A stretch of DNA of 22,403 bases from Bradymonadales bacterium (GTDB lineage: Bacteria > Myxococcota > Bradymonadia > REDH01). The number at the start of each line of letters is the position of its first letter. Position 1 is the stretch's first letter. Positions 14,455 to 22,403 of the stretch are shown here, one piece after another. The notes beneath the pieces were generated by a model that worked only from the letters and a program-made list of their open reading frames with translations, was not told where the DNA came from and did no database searches. Made by a program: the position numbers and the translations under genes. The stretch is from the NCBI GenBank assembly GCA_947483645.1, contig CANKLS010000019.1:1-22403 (forward strand). Direction: 5' to 3'.

Positions 14455-15000
14455 TTACTCCGCCGAGTTCACAACCACTGGCACACCCTCGGTCATGCCA
14501 CTGGTGAGCACAAACCGGGCGGAGGTGCCGTCGCCGTCCTGATCGCTCACCGCAAAGAGCTGCCAGTAAAACGAGCCAGCAGCCACAGAGTCACAGGCCT
14601 CCGCCGAGCTGAAGCTCGCGCCGCTGATCGCAGGGGGCGTGCCACAGGTATCTGCGGGTGTTCCCGACTGAACGTAGAAGGCAAACCTGCTCTGGGACGG
14701 CACATTGATGCCGAGTGCCGAGAAAACGCCATCGACGGGCGTGAAGGGGGCGTCGACACTCTGCGGCACCGCCGTGGGCGACCAGGCTGATGCTCCTGCA
14801 TACTGGCCCCGTGAGCTGCGATAGGTCTCCTGCGCCGTTGCAAGGGAGGCGAAGAGCTGGTTGACCTTCACCTCGCGGCCCTTGCGGACCTGCTTGCCCC
14901 AGGCGACGGCAGCGAGGGAGGCGAGGACGCCAATGATCGAGACAACGATCATCAGCTCGACGAGAGAGAAGCCGCGGCGAGAAGAGGCGTGGTTTGGCAT
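14455..15000 (-). CDS. Type IV pilin-like protein encoded directly after pilR
   Basis: This 181-residue protein has a class III signal: leader MPNHASSRRG, cleavage before phenylalanine 11 and FSLVELMIVVSIIGVLASLA with glutamate +5. It differs from the two PilA proteins in length of leader, in the absence of the usual proline near mature position 22, in its globular part and in carrying two cysteines (C119 and C136) that could form a disulfide loop. AGGAG lies 9 bases before ATG 15000. The gap to the pilR stop is only 21 bases with no terminator, so it is probably transcribed with pilS-pilR at low level rather than from a sigma54 promoter. That fits a minor pilin or a pseudopilin-like priming subunit; it could also be an alternative fibre subunit. 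Confidence 0.88.
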   Translation of the reverse strand: MPNHASSRRGFSLVELMIVVSIIGVLASLAAVAWGKQVRKGREVKVNQLFASLATAQETYRSSRGQYAGASAWSPTAVPQSVDAPFTPVDGVFSALGINVPSQSRFAFYVQSGTPADTCGTPPAISGASFSSAEACDSVAAGSFYWQLFAVSDQDGDGTSARFVLTSGMTEGVPVVVNSAE

Positions 15001-15021
15001 GAGCGTGTTCTCCTTGGAGGG

Positions 15022-16416
15022 TTACGAGGGGTCGTCGATGTCGCCGCCGTCGATGCCATACTTCTGCAGGCGGTAGCGAAGGGAGCGGAAGCTGATCTTC
15101 AGCAGGCCGGCGGCGTCGGTGCGAACGCCCGATGCGCGCTTGAGCGCCTTTGAAATGAGGGCGCGTTCGAGCTGCTCCACGATGGCCTCGAGGTCGACAC
15201 CATCCGCGGTCACTTCGAGCGAGCCGCCGATCTCGCTGGAGCGGACGGCCTCCTGCATCCCCTGCGGGAGTGAGTCGCGGGTGATGATCTCTCCGAGTTC
15301 GAGCGTGACGGCGCGTTCGACGATGTTCTCCAGCTCACGGACATTGCCCTGATAGGGGTGGCCGAGCAGACACTGCATCGCGTCCTTCTCCACGCCGCGG
15401 ATGATCTTGCCGAGATCGGCAGCATACTTGGCGATGAAGTGGTGAATGAGGAGCGGGATGTCATCGCGCCGCTCACGGAGCGGAGGCAGGTGAAGTTCGA
15501 TGACATTGAGTCGGTAGAAGAGATCTTCGCGGAAGGTTCCTGCCTTGACCATGTCTCGGAGGTCGCGGTTGGTTGCGGCGACCACGCGGGCATCAACGTT
15601 CTCTTCGGTTGCCGAGCCGACCCGCTTGATCTTGCGCTCCTGAAGTACACGGAGCAGTTTTACCTGCATGGGGAGCGGGAGTTCTCCGATCTCGTCGAGG
15701 AAGATGGTGCCGCCCTCGGCGGCCGAGAAGAGACCTTTTTTGTCACCGGTGGCGCCCGTGAAGGCCCCCTTGGTGTGGCCGAAGAGTTCGCTCTCGATGA
15801 GGCTCTCGGGGATCGCACCGCAGTTGATTGGGATGAAGGCCCGCGAGGAGCGGTCGCTCTGGGCGTGGATGGAGCGGGCGAACATCTCCTTTCCCGTGCC
15901 GCTCTCGCCGGTGATGAGCACGGTGGTTTTGGCAGGCGCGACGCGAGCCACCATCTCGTTCACGCGTCGCATTGCCTCGCTCGTCCCCACAAGCCCTACC
16001 CCCTTTCGGGTGGTGGCGAGCTGTTTCTTGAGGAAAATGTTCTCGCGCTCGAGCTGCCGGACATCGAGAGCCTTGGCGACCTGAACGGTGAGTTCGTCGA
16101 TCTTGAAGGGCTTGGTTATGTAGTCGGCCGCCCCCTCTTTCATCGCTGCGATTGCGGTGTCGGTGCTGGCGAAGGCGGTCATGAGGATGACCTGGGTGCT
16201 ACGGTCGGCAGCCTTGGCCGCCAGCAGGACCTCCATGCCGGACTTTCCGGGCATCTTGAGGTCGGTGACGACGAGGTCAAAGTTGTCTTGCGCGAGGCGG
16301 ATGCAGGCGATGTCGCCGGACTCGCAGAGCTCAACCTCGTGGCCCTCCTTCTTGAGGACAATCGCCGCGAGCTCGCGGATGCTGCGCTCGTCATCGACGA
16401 CAAGGATCTTTGCCAT
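15022..16416 (-). CDS. pilR: Sigma54-dependent response regulator PilR (NtrC family)
   Basis: PilR activates pilin transcription together with RNA polymerase-sigma54. All three domains are intact in 464 residues. The receiver domain (1-120) has D8/D9, phosphorylated D52 in VVTDLKMPG, T80 and K102. The AAA+ domain (about 140-370) has Walker A GESGTGKE (170-177), the sigma54-contacting GAFTGA (217-222) and Walker B TIFLDE (237-242). The Fis-type helix-turn-helix sits near 430-452 (TDAAGLLKISFRSLRYRLQK). ATG 16416 starts one base after the pilS stop, so the two are co-translated. The predicted sigma54 promoters before both pilin genes, 2-3 kb downstream, are its obvious targets. Length and domain order are normal for the family. 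Confidence 0.96.
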   Translation of the reverse strand: MAKILVVDDERSIRELAAIVLKKEGHEVELCESGDIACIRLAQDNFDLVVTDLKMPGKSGMEVLLAAKAADRSTQVILMTAFASTDTAIAAMKEGAADYITKPFKIDELTVQVAKALDVRQLERENIFLKKQLATTRKGVGLVGTSEAMRRVNEMVARVAPAKTTVLITGESGTGKEMFARSIHAQSDRSSRAFIPINCGAIPESLIESELFGHTKGAFTGATGDKKGLFSAAEGGTIFLDEIGELPLPMQVKLLRVLQERKIKRVGSATEENVDARVVAATNRDLRDMVKAGTFREDLFYRLNVIELHLPPLRERRDDIPLLIHHFIAKYAADLGKIIRGVEKDAMQCLLGHPYQGNVRELENIVERAVTLELGEIITRDSLPQGMQEAVRSSEIGGSLEVTADGVDLEAIVEQLERALISKALKRASGVRTDAAGLLKISFRSLRYRLQKYGIDGGDIDDPS

Positions 16417-16417
16417 A

Positions 16418-18226
16418 TTAGGACCTGGTGGGGAGTGCGGACGGCGAAACGGGATGAGCTGCTGTGCTGATGGCCGAGGCCCGCACGGCCCCTCTTACCC
16501 GCTCCGAGGCTACCGGCGCTACCTCCACGGGAAGGTCGGACGAAGATACCAAGGGCATCATGAGAACAAAGCGTGCGCCGCCGCCTGGGGCGTTGTCTGC
16601 GAGCAGCACGCCGCCAAGCTCGCTGACGATGCGGTAGCTGGTGGCGAGTCCGAGTCCCGTCCCCGACTGTTTGGTGGTGAAGAAGGGCTCGAAGAGGTTC
16701 TGCCGCACCTCCTCTGTGAGGCCCGGGCCCGTGTCGTCGACCTGGACGGCGACATAGGGGCTTCCGCCGGAACCGAAGGCCATGCGGGAGGTCGTGACGC
16801 GCAACCTGCCGCCCCGCTCCATGGCCTGGCAGCCGTTTCGGACGAGGTTGACCAGTACCTGGCGGATCCGCTGGGGATCGGAGTCGAGAATGAGTTCGCC
16901 GGAGGCGTGGTGCATCATCTCGATGACGATGCCTTCGGAGATGCGGACGTCGATGTTGGCCATCTGCACCACCTCTGCCACCAGTTCGGTAAGCGAAAAG
17001 CGGCGGCGGCTCACCTGGATGGGGCGGGCATACTCAAGAAAGTCCTCGACGAGCCCGTTGAGGCGGTCGACCTCGCGGACGACGATGTCTGTGAGCTGTC
17101 GCTCTTCTGCCCCCTCGGGGGTACGCTTTGCCAAGAGCTCCACACAGCCGGAGATGGAGGCGAGCGGGTTCCGAATCTCGTGGGCGATGGCGGCGGATAG
17201 TTTTCCGATGGCGGCGAGGTGGTCTCTGCGTTGCACCTCGACCTCCATCGACTTGAGTGCGGTCAGGTCTTGAAAGGTAAGCACGTAGCCGTTGGGCAGG
17301 CCGCGCGGGTCGCGCAGGAGCGCGACCGAGAGCCCCACCACGAGTTCGTCGCCGTTGGGCCGAGTGACAGTGCCCTCGACTCTGCCGTCGGGAAGGGTCG
17401 CATCTCGGGTGGCCTCGACGAGCAGGGCGGCGAGTTCGGGAAGCAGGGTTGCGAGTGGCTGAAAGCGGGCGGCCTCTTCGGGGACGCCGGTAATCTCTGT
17501 GGCGGCCGGATTGAAGAAGGAGATGCGCCCATCGAGGTCTAGCGTGACGAGGCCTGCCGAAAGGGAGCGGACGATGTTGTCGTTGAGGGCGCGGAGCTGC
17601 CGGATGTCGAGCTGTCTGCGTTCGAGTTCCGAGCCCACCTGTCCGATGCGCTCGGCGAGATAGCCAGCCCCGAACCCGACGGCATAGAAGGCGGCGACAT
17701 GGACGACGACGTTGTCGAAGGGGAGCTGCTGCGAGGCGGTGGCATCGGCAAAGAAGAGTGCGGGGACGGAGCCGAAGGAGCTGAATTGAATAACGAAGAT
17801 CACCAGATAGCTGAGAGCGGCGATAGTGGCGGTGAAGAGAGCGCCCTGCCTGCCGCGGAGAATCGCGCCGGTGAAGATGGTGAAGAAGAAGAGGAAGGTG
17901 AAGATGGACTCGATGCCTCCCGTCATGAGGACGAGCGAGGTGGCGAGGAAGGCGTCACCAAGGATCTGGACAGGCACAAGGAGGTCGAGCTGGGCCGCGC
18001 GTCGGAGCCAGAGAGCGAGTCCGATGGTGCCGATGTAGGTGACGATAATGATGGCCGCGACGGCGATGTAGGTCGGGTCGGAGAAGCCGGCAGGGTCGTC
18101 TAGGTTGGCGATGACCGCGGAGCCGAGGAGGAGCGAAGCCACCACGACCCGGAAGAGCATGAGCCATTCGAGCCGTTCGCGGAGCGATCCGTGTGAGAGG
18201 CTCGCGGCGCCCGTGTTCGGGTTCAA
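16418..18226 (-). CDS. pilS: Sensor histidine kinase PilS
   Basis: This 602-residue membrane kinase is the partner of PilR. Six hydrophobic helices occupy about residues 22-190, as in known PilS proteins, followed by a PAS domain (about 212-325, SAGLVTLDLDGRISFFNPAA). The HisKA domain has phospho-accepting H349 in AAIAHEIRNPLASISG. The ATPase domain has N box NLVRNGCQ (460-467), G1 DDTGPG (497-502), F box LFEPFFTTK (511-519) and G2 GTGLGLA (522-528). A 40-residue Pro/Ser/Ala tail follows the kinase core. The only start in frame before the conserved RERLEWLMLFRV is TTG at 18226. It directly follows a hairpin and lacks a good Shine-Dalgarno, suggesting low synthesis relative to pilC. In Pseudomonas, PilS senses pilin level in the membrane; that role here is inferred. 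Confidence 0.94.
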   Translation of the reverse strand: MNPNTGAASLSHGSLRERLEWLMLFRVVVASLLLGSAVIANLDDPAGFSDPTYIAVAAIIIVTYIGTIGLALWLRRAAQLDLLVPVQILGDAFLATSLVLMTGGIESIFTFLFFFTIFTGAILRGRQGALFTATIAALSYLVIFVIQFSSFGSVPALFFADATASQQLPFDNVVVHVAAFYAVGFGAGYLAERIGQVGSELERRQLDIRQLRALNDNIVRSLSAGLVTLDLDGRISFFNPAATEITGVPEEAARFQPLATLLPELAALLVEATRDATLPDGRVEGTVTRPNGDELVVGLSVALLRDPRGLPNGYVLTFQDLTALKSMEVEVQRRDHLAAIGKLSAAIAHEIRNPLASISGCVELLAKRTPEGAEERQLTDIVVREVDRLNGLVEDFLEYARPIQVSRRRFSLTELVAEVVQMANIDVRISEGIVIEMMHHASGELILDSDPQRIRQVLVNLVRNGCQAMERGGRLRVTTSRMAFGSGGSPYVAVQVDDTGPGLTEEVRQNLFEPFFTTKQSGTGLGLATSYRIVSELGGVLLADNAPGGGARFVLMMPLVSSSDLPVEVAPVASERVRGAVRASAISTAAHPVSPSALPTRS

Positions 18227-18229
18227 GAG

Positions 18230-18246
18230 AGCCCCGCGGCGGGGCT
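18230..18246 (-). repeat. Hairpin between pilC and pilS
   Basis: AGCCCCG and CGGGGCT form a 7-bp stem with a 3-base loop that includes part of the pilC stop codon and ends three bases before the pilS TTG start. No T run follows, so it is more likely a translational or mRNA-stability element than a terminator. Confidence 0.5.
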
Positions 18247-19456
18247 ACTGGCCGCCAACATTGTCGGCCATGGTGAAGATGGGGAGATACATGGCGATGA
18301 GCATTCCACCGACGACCCCGCCGATGAAGATCATCATGACCGGCTCGAGTAGTGCGGTGAGCGCATCGACTGCGACGTCGACCTCGTCTTCGTAGAAGTC
18401 AGCGATTTTGTTAAGCATGGTATCCATGGCGCCGGTGGCCTCACCAACGCCGATCATCTGCACGACCATCTTTGGGAAGATGCCGGTCTCGGCAAGGGGC
18501 TCAGCCATGGTGCGGCCTTCGGAGATCTTCTCGCGGACGCGCATGATGGCCCGCTCGATGACCTTGTTTCCGGCCGTGCGGGAGACGATCTCAAGTCCAT
18601 CGAGGATGGGGACACCGGCAGAGACGAGGGTGCCGAGCGTCCGAGTGAACTTTGCTACGGCCGACTTTCGGATGAGTGTACCGAAGACGGGTGTGCGGAG
18701 CATGAAGGAGTCGAAGAGGTATCGGCCTTTCGGGTTGGCGACCAGGGTGCGAAAGCCCGAGATGGCTCCGAAGATGCCGCCAATGTAGATGTACCAGTTG
18801 CTGGCGAAGTTGTCGGAGAGGTCGATAACGAACTGGGTAGGGCCGGGGAGCGTCTTCTTTCCCATGGATTGGAACATGCCTTGGAAGGTGGGGATGACCT
18901 TCCAGAGGAGGACGATGACGACGACGAGAGCGATGGCCGCGATCGACAGCGGGTAGGTGAAGGCGCCTGCAACCTTTCGGTTCAGCTTTACCGACTTTTC
19001 GATGTAGATGGCGAGCCGATTGAGGATGGTGTCGAGAATACCGCCGACCTCGCCGGCGGCGACGAGATTGACGTAGAGTTCGTCGAAGACTTTGGGGTGC
19101 TTGTTGAGCGCAGTGGCGAAGGTGGATCCGGTCTCGACGTCGTTTTTGACCGAGAGGATGATCTTGGCGAAGTTCTTGTTGGGTTCGCCGTTGCCAAGGA
19201 TTTCGAGGCACTGCACGAGGGGCAGACCTGCATCAATCATGGTGGCGAACTGGCGGGTAAAAATGACCAACTCTTTGTTGGTGACGCCGCCGCCCAAGGA
19301 GGGAATCGCGATGCCGGCAGACTTCTTCTTGATCTTTCCGGGTTGAATGTTCTGGGCCCGGAGCCGGTTGATGACGTCGGTCTCGCTGTCGGCCTGCATC
19401 TCGCCGGAGCTCTCTTCGCCGGTGCGCGTTCGTCCTTCCCAGAGATAGGTAGCCAT
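18245..19456 (-). CDS. pilC: Type IV pilus inner-membrane platform protein PilC
   Basis: PilC sits in the inner membrane, where the PilB and PilT motors act on it to add or remove pilins. The 403 residues show the typical double T2SSF arrangement. The first cytoplasmic domain (about 62-165) contains FTRQFATMIDAGLPLVQCLE and the GE motif AAGEVGG (133-139). A membrane helix lies at 170-190 and a second hydrophobic stretch at 220-236. The repeated domain (about 265-370) has GTLVSAGVPILDGLEIV and GVGEATGAMD (336-345), and a final helix lies at 373-393. Length is normal. ATG 19456 starts 18 bases after the pilT stop without a clear Shine-Dalgarno. The TAG stop is in frame with the pilS gene 21 bases later, so readthrough would join the two proteins. 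Confidence 0.96.
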   Translation of the reverse strand: MATYLWEGRTRTGEESSGEMQADSETDVINRLRAQNIQPGKIKKKSAGIAIPSLGGGVTNKELVIFTRQFATMIDAGLPLVQCLEILGNGEPNKNFAKIILSVKNDVETGSTFATALNKHPKVFDELYVNLVAAGEVGGILDTILNRLAIYIEKSVKLNRKVAGAFTYPLSIAAIALVVVIVLLWKVIPTFQGMFQSMGKKTLPGPTQFVIDLSDNFASNWYIYIGGIFGAISGFRTLVANPKGRYLFDSFMLRTPVFGTLIRKSAVAKFTRTLGTLVSAGVPILDGLEIVSRTAGNKVIERAIMRVREKISEGRTMAEPLAETGIFPKMVVQMIGVGEATGAMDTMLNKIADFYEDEVDVAVDALTALLEPVMMIFIGGVVGGMLIAMYLPIFTMADNVGGQ

Positions 19457-19474
19457 GGTGGTTGCTCGGGTCAG

Positions 19475-20563
19475 TTAGGAGGAGTGAGGGCGAACTCCGC
19501 CGCCGTGTCCGCTGAGCATGCTTTTGAGCTCATCGACATCGGTGGAGCGGTTGATCGCCTCTTCGACGGTAATCTGCTTACGCTGCAAAAGCGAAAACAG
19601 GGACTGGTTCATGGTCTGCATGCCATACTTTCCACCAGTCTGCATCTGACTGTAGATCTGGTGCAGTTTGTCTTCGCGGATGAGGTTCCGGATGGCCGGG
19701 GTGATGACGAGCACCTCGAGGCACATGGAGCGTCCGGGTCCGTGGGCTTTGGGAGCAAGCTGCTGGCTGACGACCCCTTCGAGGACGAAGGAGAGTTGGG
19801 CGCGCACCTGGTCCTGCTGGTGGGAGGGGAAGACATCGACGATACGGTTGATGGTGGCGATGGCTCCGTTGGTGTGGAGCGTGGCCAGCGCAAGGTGGCC
19901 TGTCTCGGCGACCTGAAGGGCGGCCTCGATGGTTTCGAGATCGCGGAGTTCGCCGACGAGGACCACGTCGGGGTCCTGTCGCAGGACATAGCGGAGCGCG
20001 GTCTTGAAGCCGCTGGTGTCGGAGCCGACCTCACGCTGGTTGACGATAGAGTTCTTGTGGGGGTGGAGGAACTCAATCGGGTCTTCGATGGTGAGGATGT
20101 GGTGATGCTCTTCCTCGTTGATTTTGTCGATCATGGCAGCGAGGGTGGTCGATTTTCCGGAGCCGGTGGGGCCCGTGACCAGTACGAGCCCGCGCTTTTT
20201 GTTTGCGAGTTCGCCGAGCGCAGGGGGCAGCGAGAGCTCGTCGAAGGAGCGGATCTTGAAGGGGATCTGGCGGAAGACACCGGCGACGGCGCCGCGCTGC
20301 ATGAAGATGTTGGCGCGGAAGCGGGCGAGCGCTTTGACACCAAAGGAGAGGTCTAGTTCGTTGCTCTCTTCGAACTTCTGCCGCTGGCTATCGGTGAGGA
20401 CGGAGTAGCAAAGTTGGCGCGTGTCGACGCTGGTCAGCGCGGGGAGGTTGAGCGGCTGCAGGTGGCCGTCGACGCGAACGCGGGGTGGGCTTCCGACGGT
20501 GATGTGAAGGTCGGAGGCACCCTGTTCGTGCATGACCTTGAGCAGCTGATGAAGATTGGCCAA
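19475..20563 (-). CDS. pilT: Type IV pilus retraction ATPase PilT
   Basis: PilT is the hexameric ATPase that pulls pili back and powers twitching or social motility. The start is TTG at 20563, which yields MANLHQLLKVMHEQGASDLH, the usual PilT N-terminus, with AAGG 7 bases upstream; in-frame sequence farther upstream runs back into pilB. The 362 residues carry Walker A GPTGSGKS (131-138), the Asp box TIEDPIEF (158-165), Walker B DVVLVGELRD (199-208), the His box TGHLALATLHTNGA (221-234) and the PilT hallmark AIRNLIRE (290-297), which is needed for retraction and separates PilT from PilB. It lies 25 bases after pilB and 18 bases before pilC and is surely in the same operon. Confidence 0.97.
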   Translation of the reverse strand: MANLHQLLKVMHEQGASDLHITVGSPPRVRVDGHLQPLNLPALTSVDTRQLCYSVLTDSQRQKFEESNELDLSFGVKALARFRANIFMQRGAVAGVFRQIPFKIRSFDELSLPPALGELANKKRGLVLVTGPTGSGKSTTLAAMIDKINEEEHHHILTIEDPIEFLHPHKNSIVNQREVGSDTSGFKTALRYVLRQDPDVVLVGELRDLETIEAALQVAETGHLALATLHTNGAIATINRIVDVFPSHQQDQVRAQLSFVLEGVVSQQLAPKAHGPGRSMCLEVLVITPAIRNLIREDKLHQIYSQMQTGGKYGMQTMNQSLFSLLQRKQITVEEAINRSTDVDELKSMLSGHGGGVRPHSS

Positions 20564-20588
20564 AACAGAGCCTTGCGCTGGTGTTCGA

Positions 20589-22310
20589 CTAGTCGGGGGC
20601 GGAACAGCGCACGACCTCTGGGATGGTCGTGACGCCCTCAAGGAGCTTGGTGATGGCGGCCTGCCGAAGCGTCTTCATGCCAAGGCGGATGGCCTCGTTC
20701 TTGAGCTCGGCGGCTGAGAATCCCTGGAGGATGCACTCTTTGAGTCCGTCGTTGATGACGAGGACCTCGTAGAGCGCGACGCGGCCCTTGTAGCCCGTGC
20801 CGTTGCAGCGGGTGCAGCCTGTGCCTCGCCCCTTGTAGAGCTTGGTCATCGGGATGAGCTCTTCGGGGACCTGGACCTCGCGGAGACCCGCCTCATCGAG
20901 GGGGATTTCCTCTTTGCACTCGCCGCAGACGCGGCGTGCGAGACGCTGGGCGACGATGACATTGAGGGCTGCTGTGACCAGGAAGGGCTCGATGCCCATG
21001 TTCAGCAGACGGGAGATGGTCGACGGGGCGTCGTTGGTGTGCAGGGTCGAGATGACCATGTGACCGGTGAGCGCGGCCTTGATGGCAATTTCCGCGGTTT
21101 CGAAGTCGCGGATCTCACCGACCATGATGATGTCGGGGTCCTGCCGGAGGAAGGAGCGGAGCGCCGCGGCGAAGTTGAAGCCGATGGACTCTGCCATCTG
21201 GCACTGGTTGATGCCGGGGAGATTGAACTCGACGGGGTCTTCGGCGGTCGAGATGTTCTCGCTCGACTTGTTGAGTTCGGCGAGCGCGGAATAGAGCGTG
21301 GTAGTCTTTCCGGAGCCTGTCGGGCCAGTAACCAGGCACATGCCGTAGGGGCGGTGGATGCAGTCCTTGAAGGCGCGGAGCGGCTCGGCCTCGAAGCCGA
21401 GCTTGGTCATGTCGAGCTGAAGGTTCCCCTTGTCGAGCAGACGCATGACGATTTTTTCGCCAAAGAGCGTCGGGCAGACGGAGACGCGGTAGTCCATCTC
21501 CTTGTCTTTTCCGAGCTTGAGCTTGATGCGGCCGTCCTGCGGGAGGCGCCTCTCAGCGATGTCGAGCCGCGCCATGATCTTCATACGCGAGGTCATCGCG
21601 TTCTTGAGCTTGAGCGGGGGCTTCATGACCTCGTAGAGCACGCCGTCGATGCGGTAGCGGACGCGCATCTCCTTCTCGTAGGGCTCGATATGGATGTCGG
21701 ATGCATTGCGCTTGATGGCATCAACGAGGATCAGGTTGCAGAGCCGGACGACGGGCGCCTCTTCCGCGCTCTTGGTGAGGTCGGAGAGGTCGATCGCCGC
21801 GCTTCCGCCGCCGTCACCGTCACCATCGCTATCGGCGTCGTCGAAGTTGAGGTCGCGCCAGAGGCCCTCCACATCGACGCCCTTCTCGTAGTACTTTGTG
21901 ATGGCCTCTCGGATGGCCGCCTCGGAGGCGACGACAACCTCGATGTTGTAGGAGGTGAGGAACTTGAGGTCGTCGATGGCCGTCAGATTGGACGGATCGG
22001 CCATGGCGACAATGAGGGTTCCTCCGGCGCGGTTGACGGGGATGCAGAGGTGGCGCGTGGCTACCTCCTTGGGCACGAGATCGATGACCTCGCGCTTGAT
22101 GTCGAAGTCAGCCAGCGAGATGGAGGGGACTCCATAGGCCTTGGAGAGGAACTGGGTGAGTTCCGTCTCGTCGATGAAGCCTAGCTTGGTGAGGGTATAC
22201 CCAAGCCGTTCACCGGACTGCCGCTGCTCGTCGTGGGCCCGCTGAAGCTGGGCGAGCGAGATGAGGTTCTCGCGGACTAGAAGTTCTCCGAGGCGACCAC
22301 CTGACGACAT
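20589..22310 (-). CDS. pilB: Type IV pilus assembly ATPase PilB
   Basis: PilB is the cytoplasmic hexameric motor that drives pilus extension through PilC. The 573 residues contain an N-terminal T2SSE_N/MshEN-type domain (about 1-150, beginning GRLGELLVRENLISLAQLQ), an acidic glycine-rich linker (DDADSDGDGDGGGS, 157-170) and the ATPase. The ATPase has Walker A GPTGSGKTT (329-337), the Asp box AEDPVEF (356-362), Walker B DIIMVGEIRD (393-402) and the His box TGHMVISTLHTNDA (415-428). Four cysteines (C462, C465, C499, C502) in two CxxC pairs form the zinc motif of PilB/GspE proteins. ATG 22310 is preceded by GGAGG at 7 bases. It is the first gene of the pilB-T-C-S-R operon, and a candidate promoter lies just upstream. 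Some family members bind cyclic di-GMP through the N-terminal domain; whether this one does was not assessed. Confidence 0.97.
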   Translation of the reverse strand: MSSGGRLGELLVRENLISLAQLQRAHDEQRQSGERLGYTLTKLGFIDETELTQFLSKAYGVPSISLADFDIKREVIDLVPKEVATRHLCIPVNRAGGTLIVAMADPSNLTAIDDLKFLTSYNIEVVVASEAAIREAITKYYEKGVDVEGLWRDLNFDDADSDGDGDGGGSAAIDLSDLTKSAEEAPVVRLCNLILVDAIKRNASDIHIEPYEKEMRVRYRIDGVLYEVMKPPLKLKNAMTSRMKIMARLDIAERRLPQDGRIKLKLGKDKEMDYRVSVCPTLFGEKIVMRLLDKGNLQLDMTKLGFEAEPLRAFKDCIHRPYGMCLVTGPTGSGKTTTLYSALAELNKSSENISTAEDPVEFNLPGINQCQMAESIGFNFAAALRSFLRQDPDIIMVGEIRDFETAEIAIKAALTGHMVISTLHTNDAPSTISRLLNMGIEPFLVTAALNVIVAQRLARRVCGECKEEIPLDEAGLREVQVPEELIPMTKLYKGRGTGCTRCNGTGYKGRVALYEVLVINDGLKECILQGFSAAELKNEAIRLGMKTLRQAAITKLLEGVTTIPEVVRCSAPD

Positions 22311-22356
22311 GAAATGACCTCCGCTGCGCGCGTGGACTTCCGCTCACGCGACGAAC

Positions 22357-22386
22357 TAGGTAACAAGTGGAGATCGGAGGTGTCAA
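22357..22386 (-). promoter_or_regulatory. Candidate sigma70-type promoter of the pilB operon
   Basis: On the minus strand a perfect -35 box TTGACA (22386-22381) is followed after 18 bases by TACCTA (22362-22357), a weak -10. Transcription would start near 22350, about 40 bases before pilB. A possible leader hairpin (CGCGTG/CACGCG, 22329-22350) lies just after it. The weak -10 keeps confidence low. Confidence 0.42.
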
Positions 22387-22403
22387 CGAAGCCGAGTGGC
22401 TCG

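Noticed and set aside
15358..16470. A 370-codon plus-strand open frame opposite pilR
   Set aside because: PilR is complete on the other strand, and this frame has no ribosome site or domain.
18230..18246. pilC-pilS hairpin as an intrinsic terminator
   Set aside because: No T run follows the stem, and pilS and pilR would be left without a promoter.
18869..20356. A 495-codon plus-strand open frame across pilC and pilT
   Set aside because: It is antisense to two genes with intact catalytic motifs, shows no recognisable domain, and is the usual open frame opposite GC-rich coding sequence.
21039..22184. A 381-codon plus-strand open frame opposite pilB
   Set aside because: It lies fully antisense to the conserved PilB coding sequence, with an acidic low-complexity product and no family features.

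Overview
The window is high-GC DNA with dense, tightly packed bacterial genes. The run pilB-pilT-pilC-pilS-pilR, followed by pilin genes and a PilH/PilI-like ABC transporter, matches the type IV pilus locus described in Myxococcus xanthus (pilB-T-C-S-R-A-G-H-I). The organism is therefore probably a member of the Myxococcota or a close deltaproteobacterial relative. This is an inference from gene order and motifs; no database search was run.

Layout from right to left (almost everything is on the minus strand). At 22310-15022 lie the type IV pilus assembly ATPase PilB, the retraction ATPase PilT, the inner-membrane platform PilC, the sensor kinase PilS and the sigma54 activator PilR. A cysteine-containing pilin-like gene (15000-14455) directly follows pilR. 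Two closely related major-pilin genes (14162-13632 and 13328-12798) come next. Each has its own well-matched sigma54 (-24/-12) promoter and its own terminator-like structure downstream, so PilS/PilR presumably control them.

After the second pilin and a clear intrinsic terminator (12756-12777), eight minus-strand genes run from 12709 to 4291 with start/stop overlaps at nearly every junction. They encode a membrane-anchored helical-repeat protein in the pilG position, an NAD-dependent nucleotide-sugar epimerase/dehydratase, a DegT-type sugar aminotransferase, an ABC ATPase (PilH-like), an ABC-2 permease (PilI-like), an unrecognised membrane protein, a large DUF2723 membrane protein and a second DegT-type aminotransferase. 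Compared with the compact pilG-H-I arrangement, sugar-modifying and GT-C-like genes have been inserted into and behind the transporter genes. This suggests a link between the pilus transporter and a surface or pilin glycan.

At the left end are a plus-strand second DUF2723 protein (2357-4306), convergent and overlapping with the last aminotransferase, then proB (glutamate 5-kinase, minus) and a thiolase truncated by the window edge. These appear to be ordinary flanking genes. No tRNA, rRNA, CRISPR array, insertion sequence or phage gene was seen.
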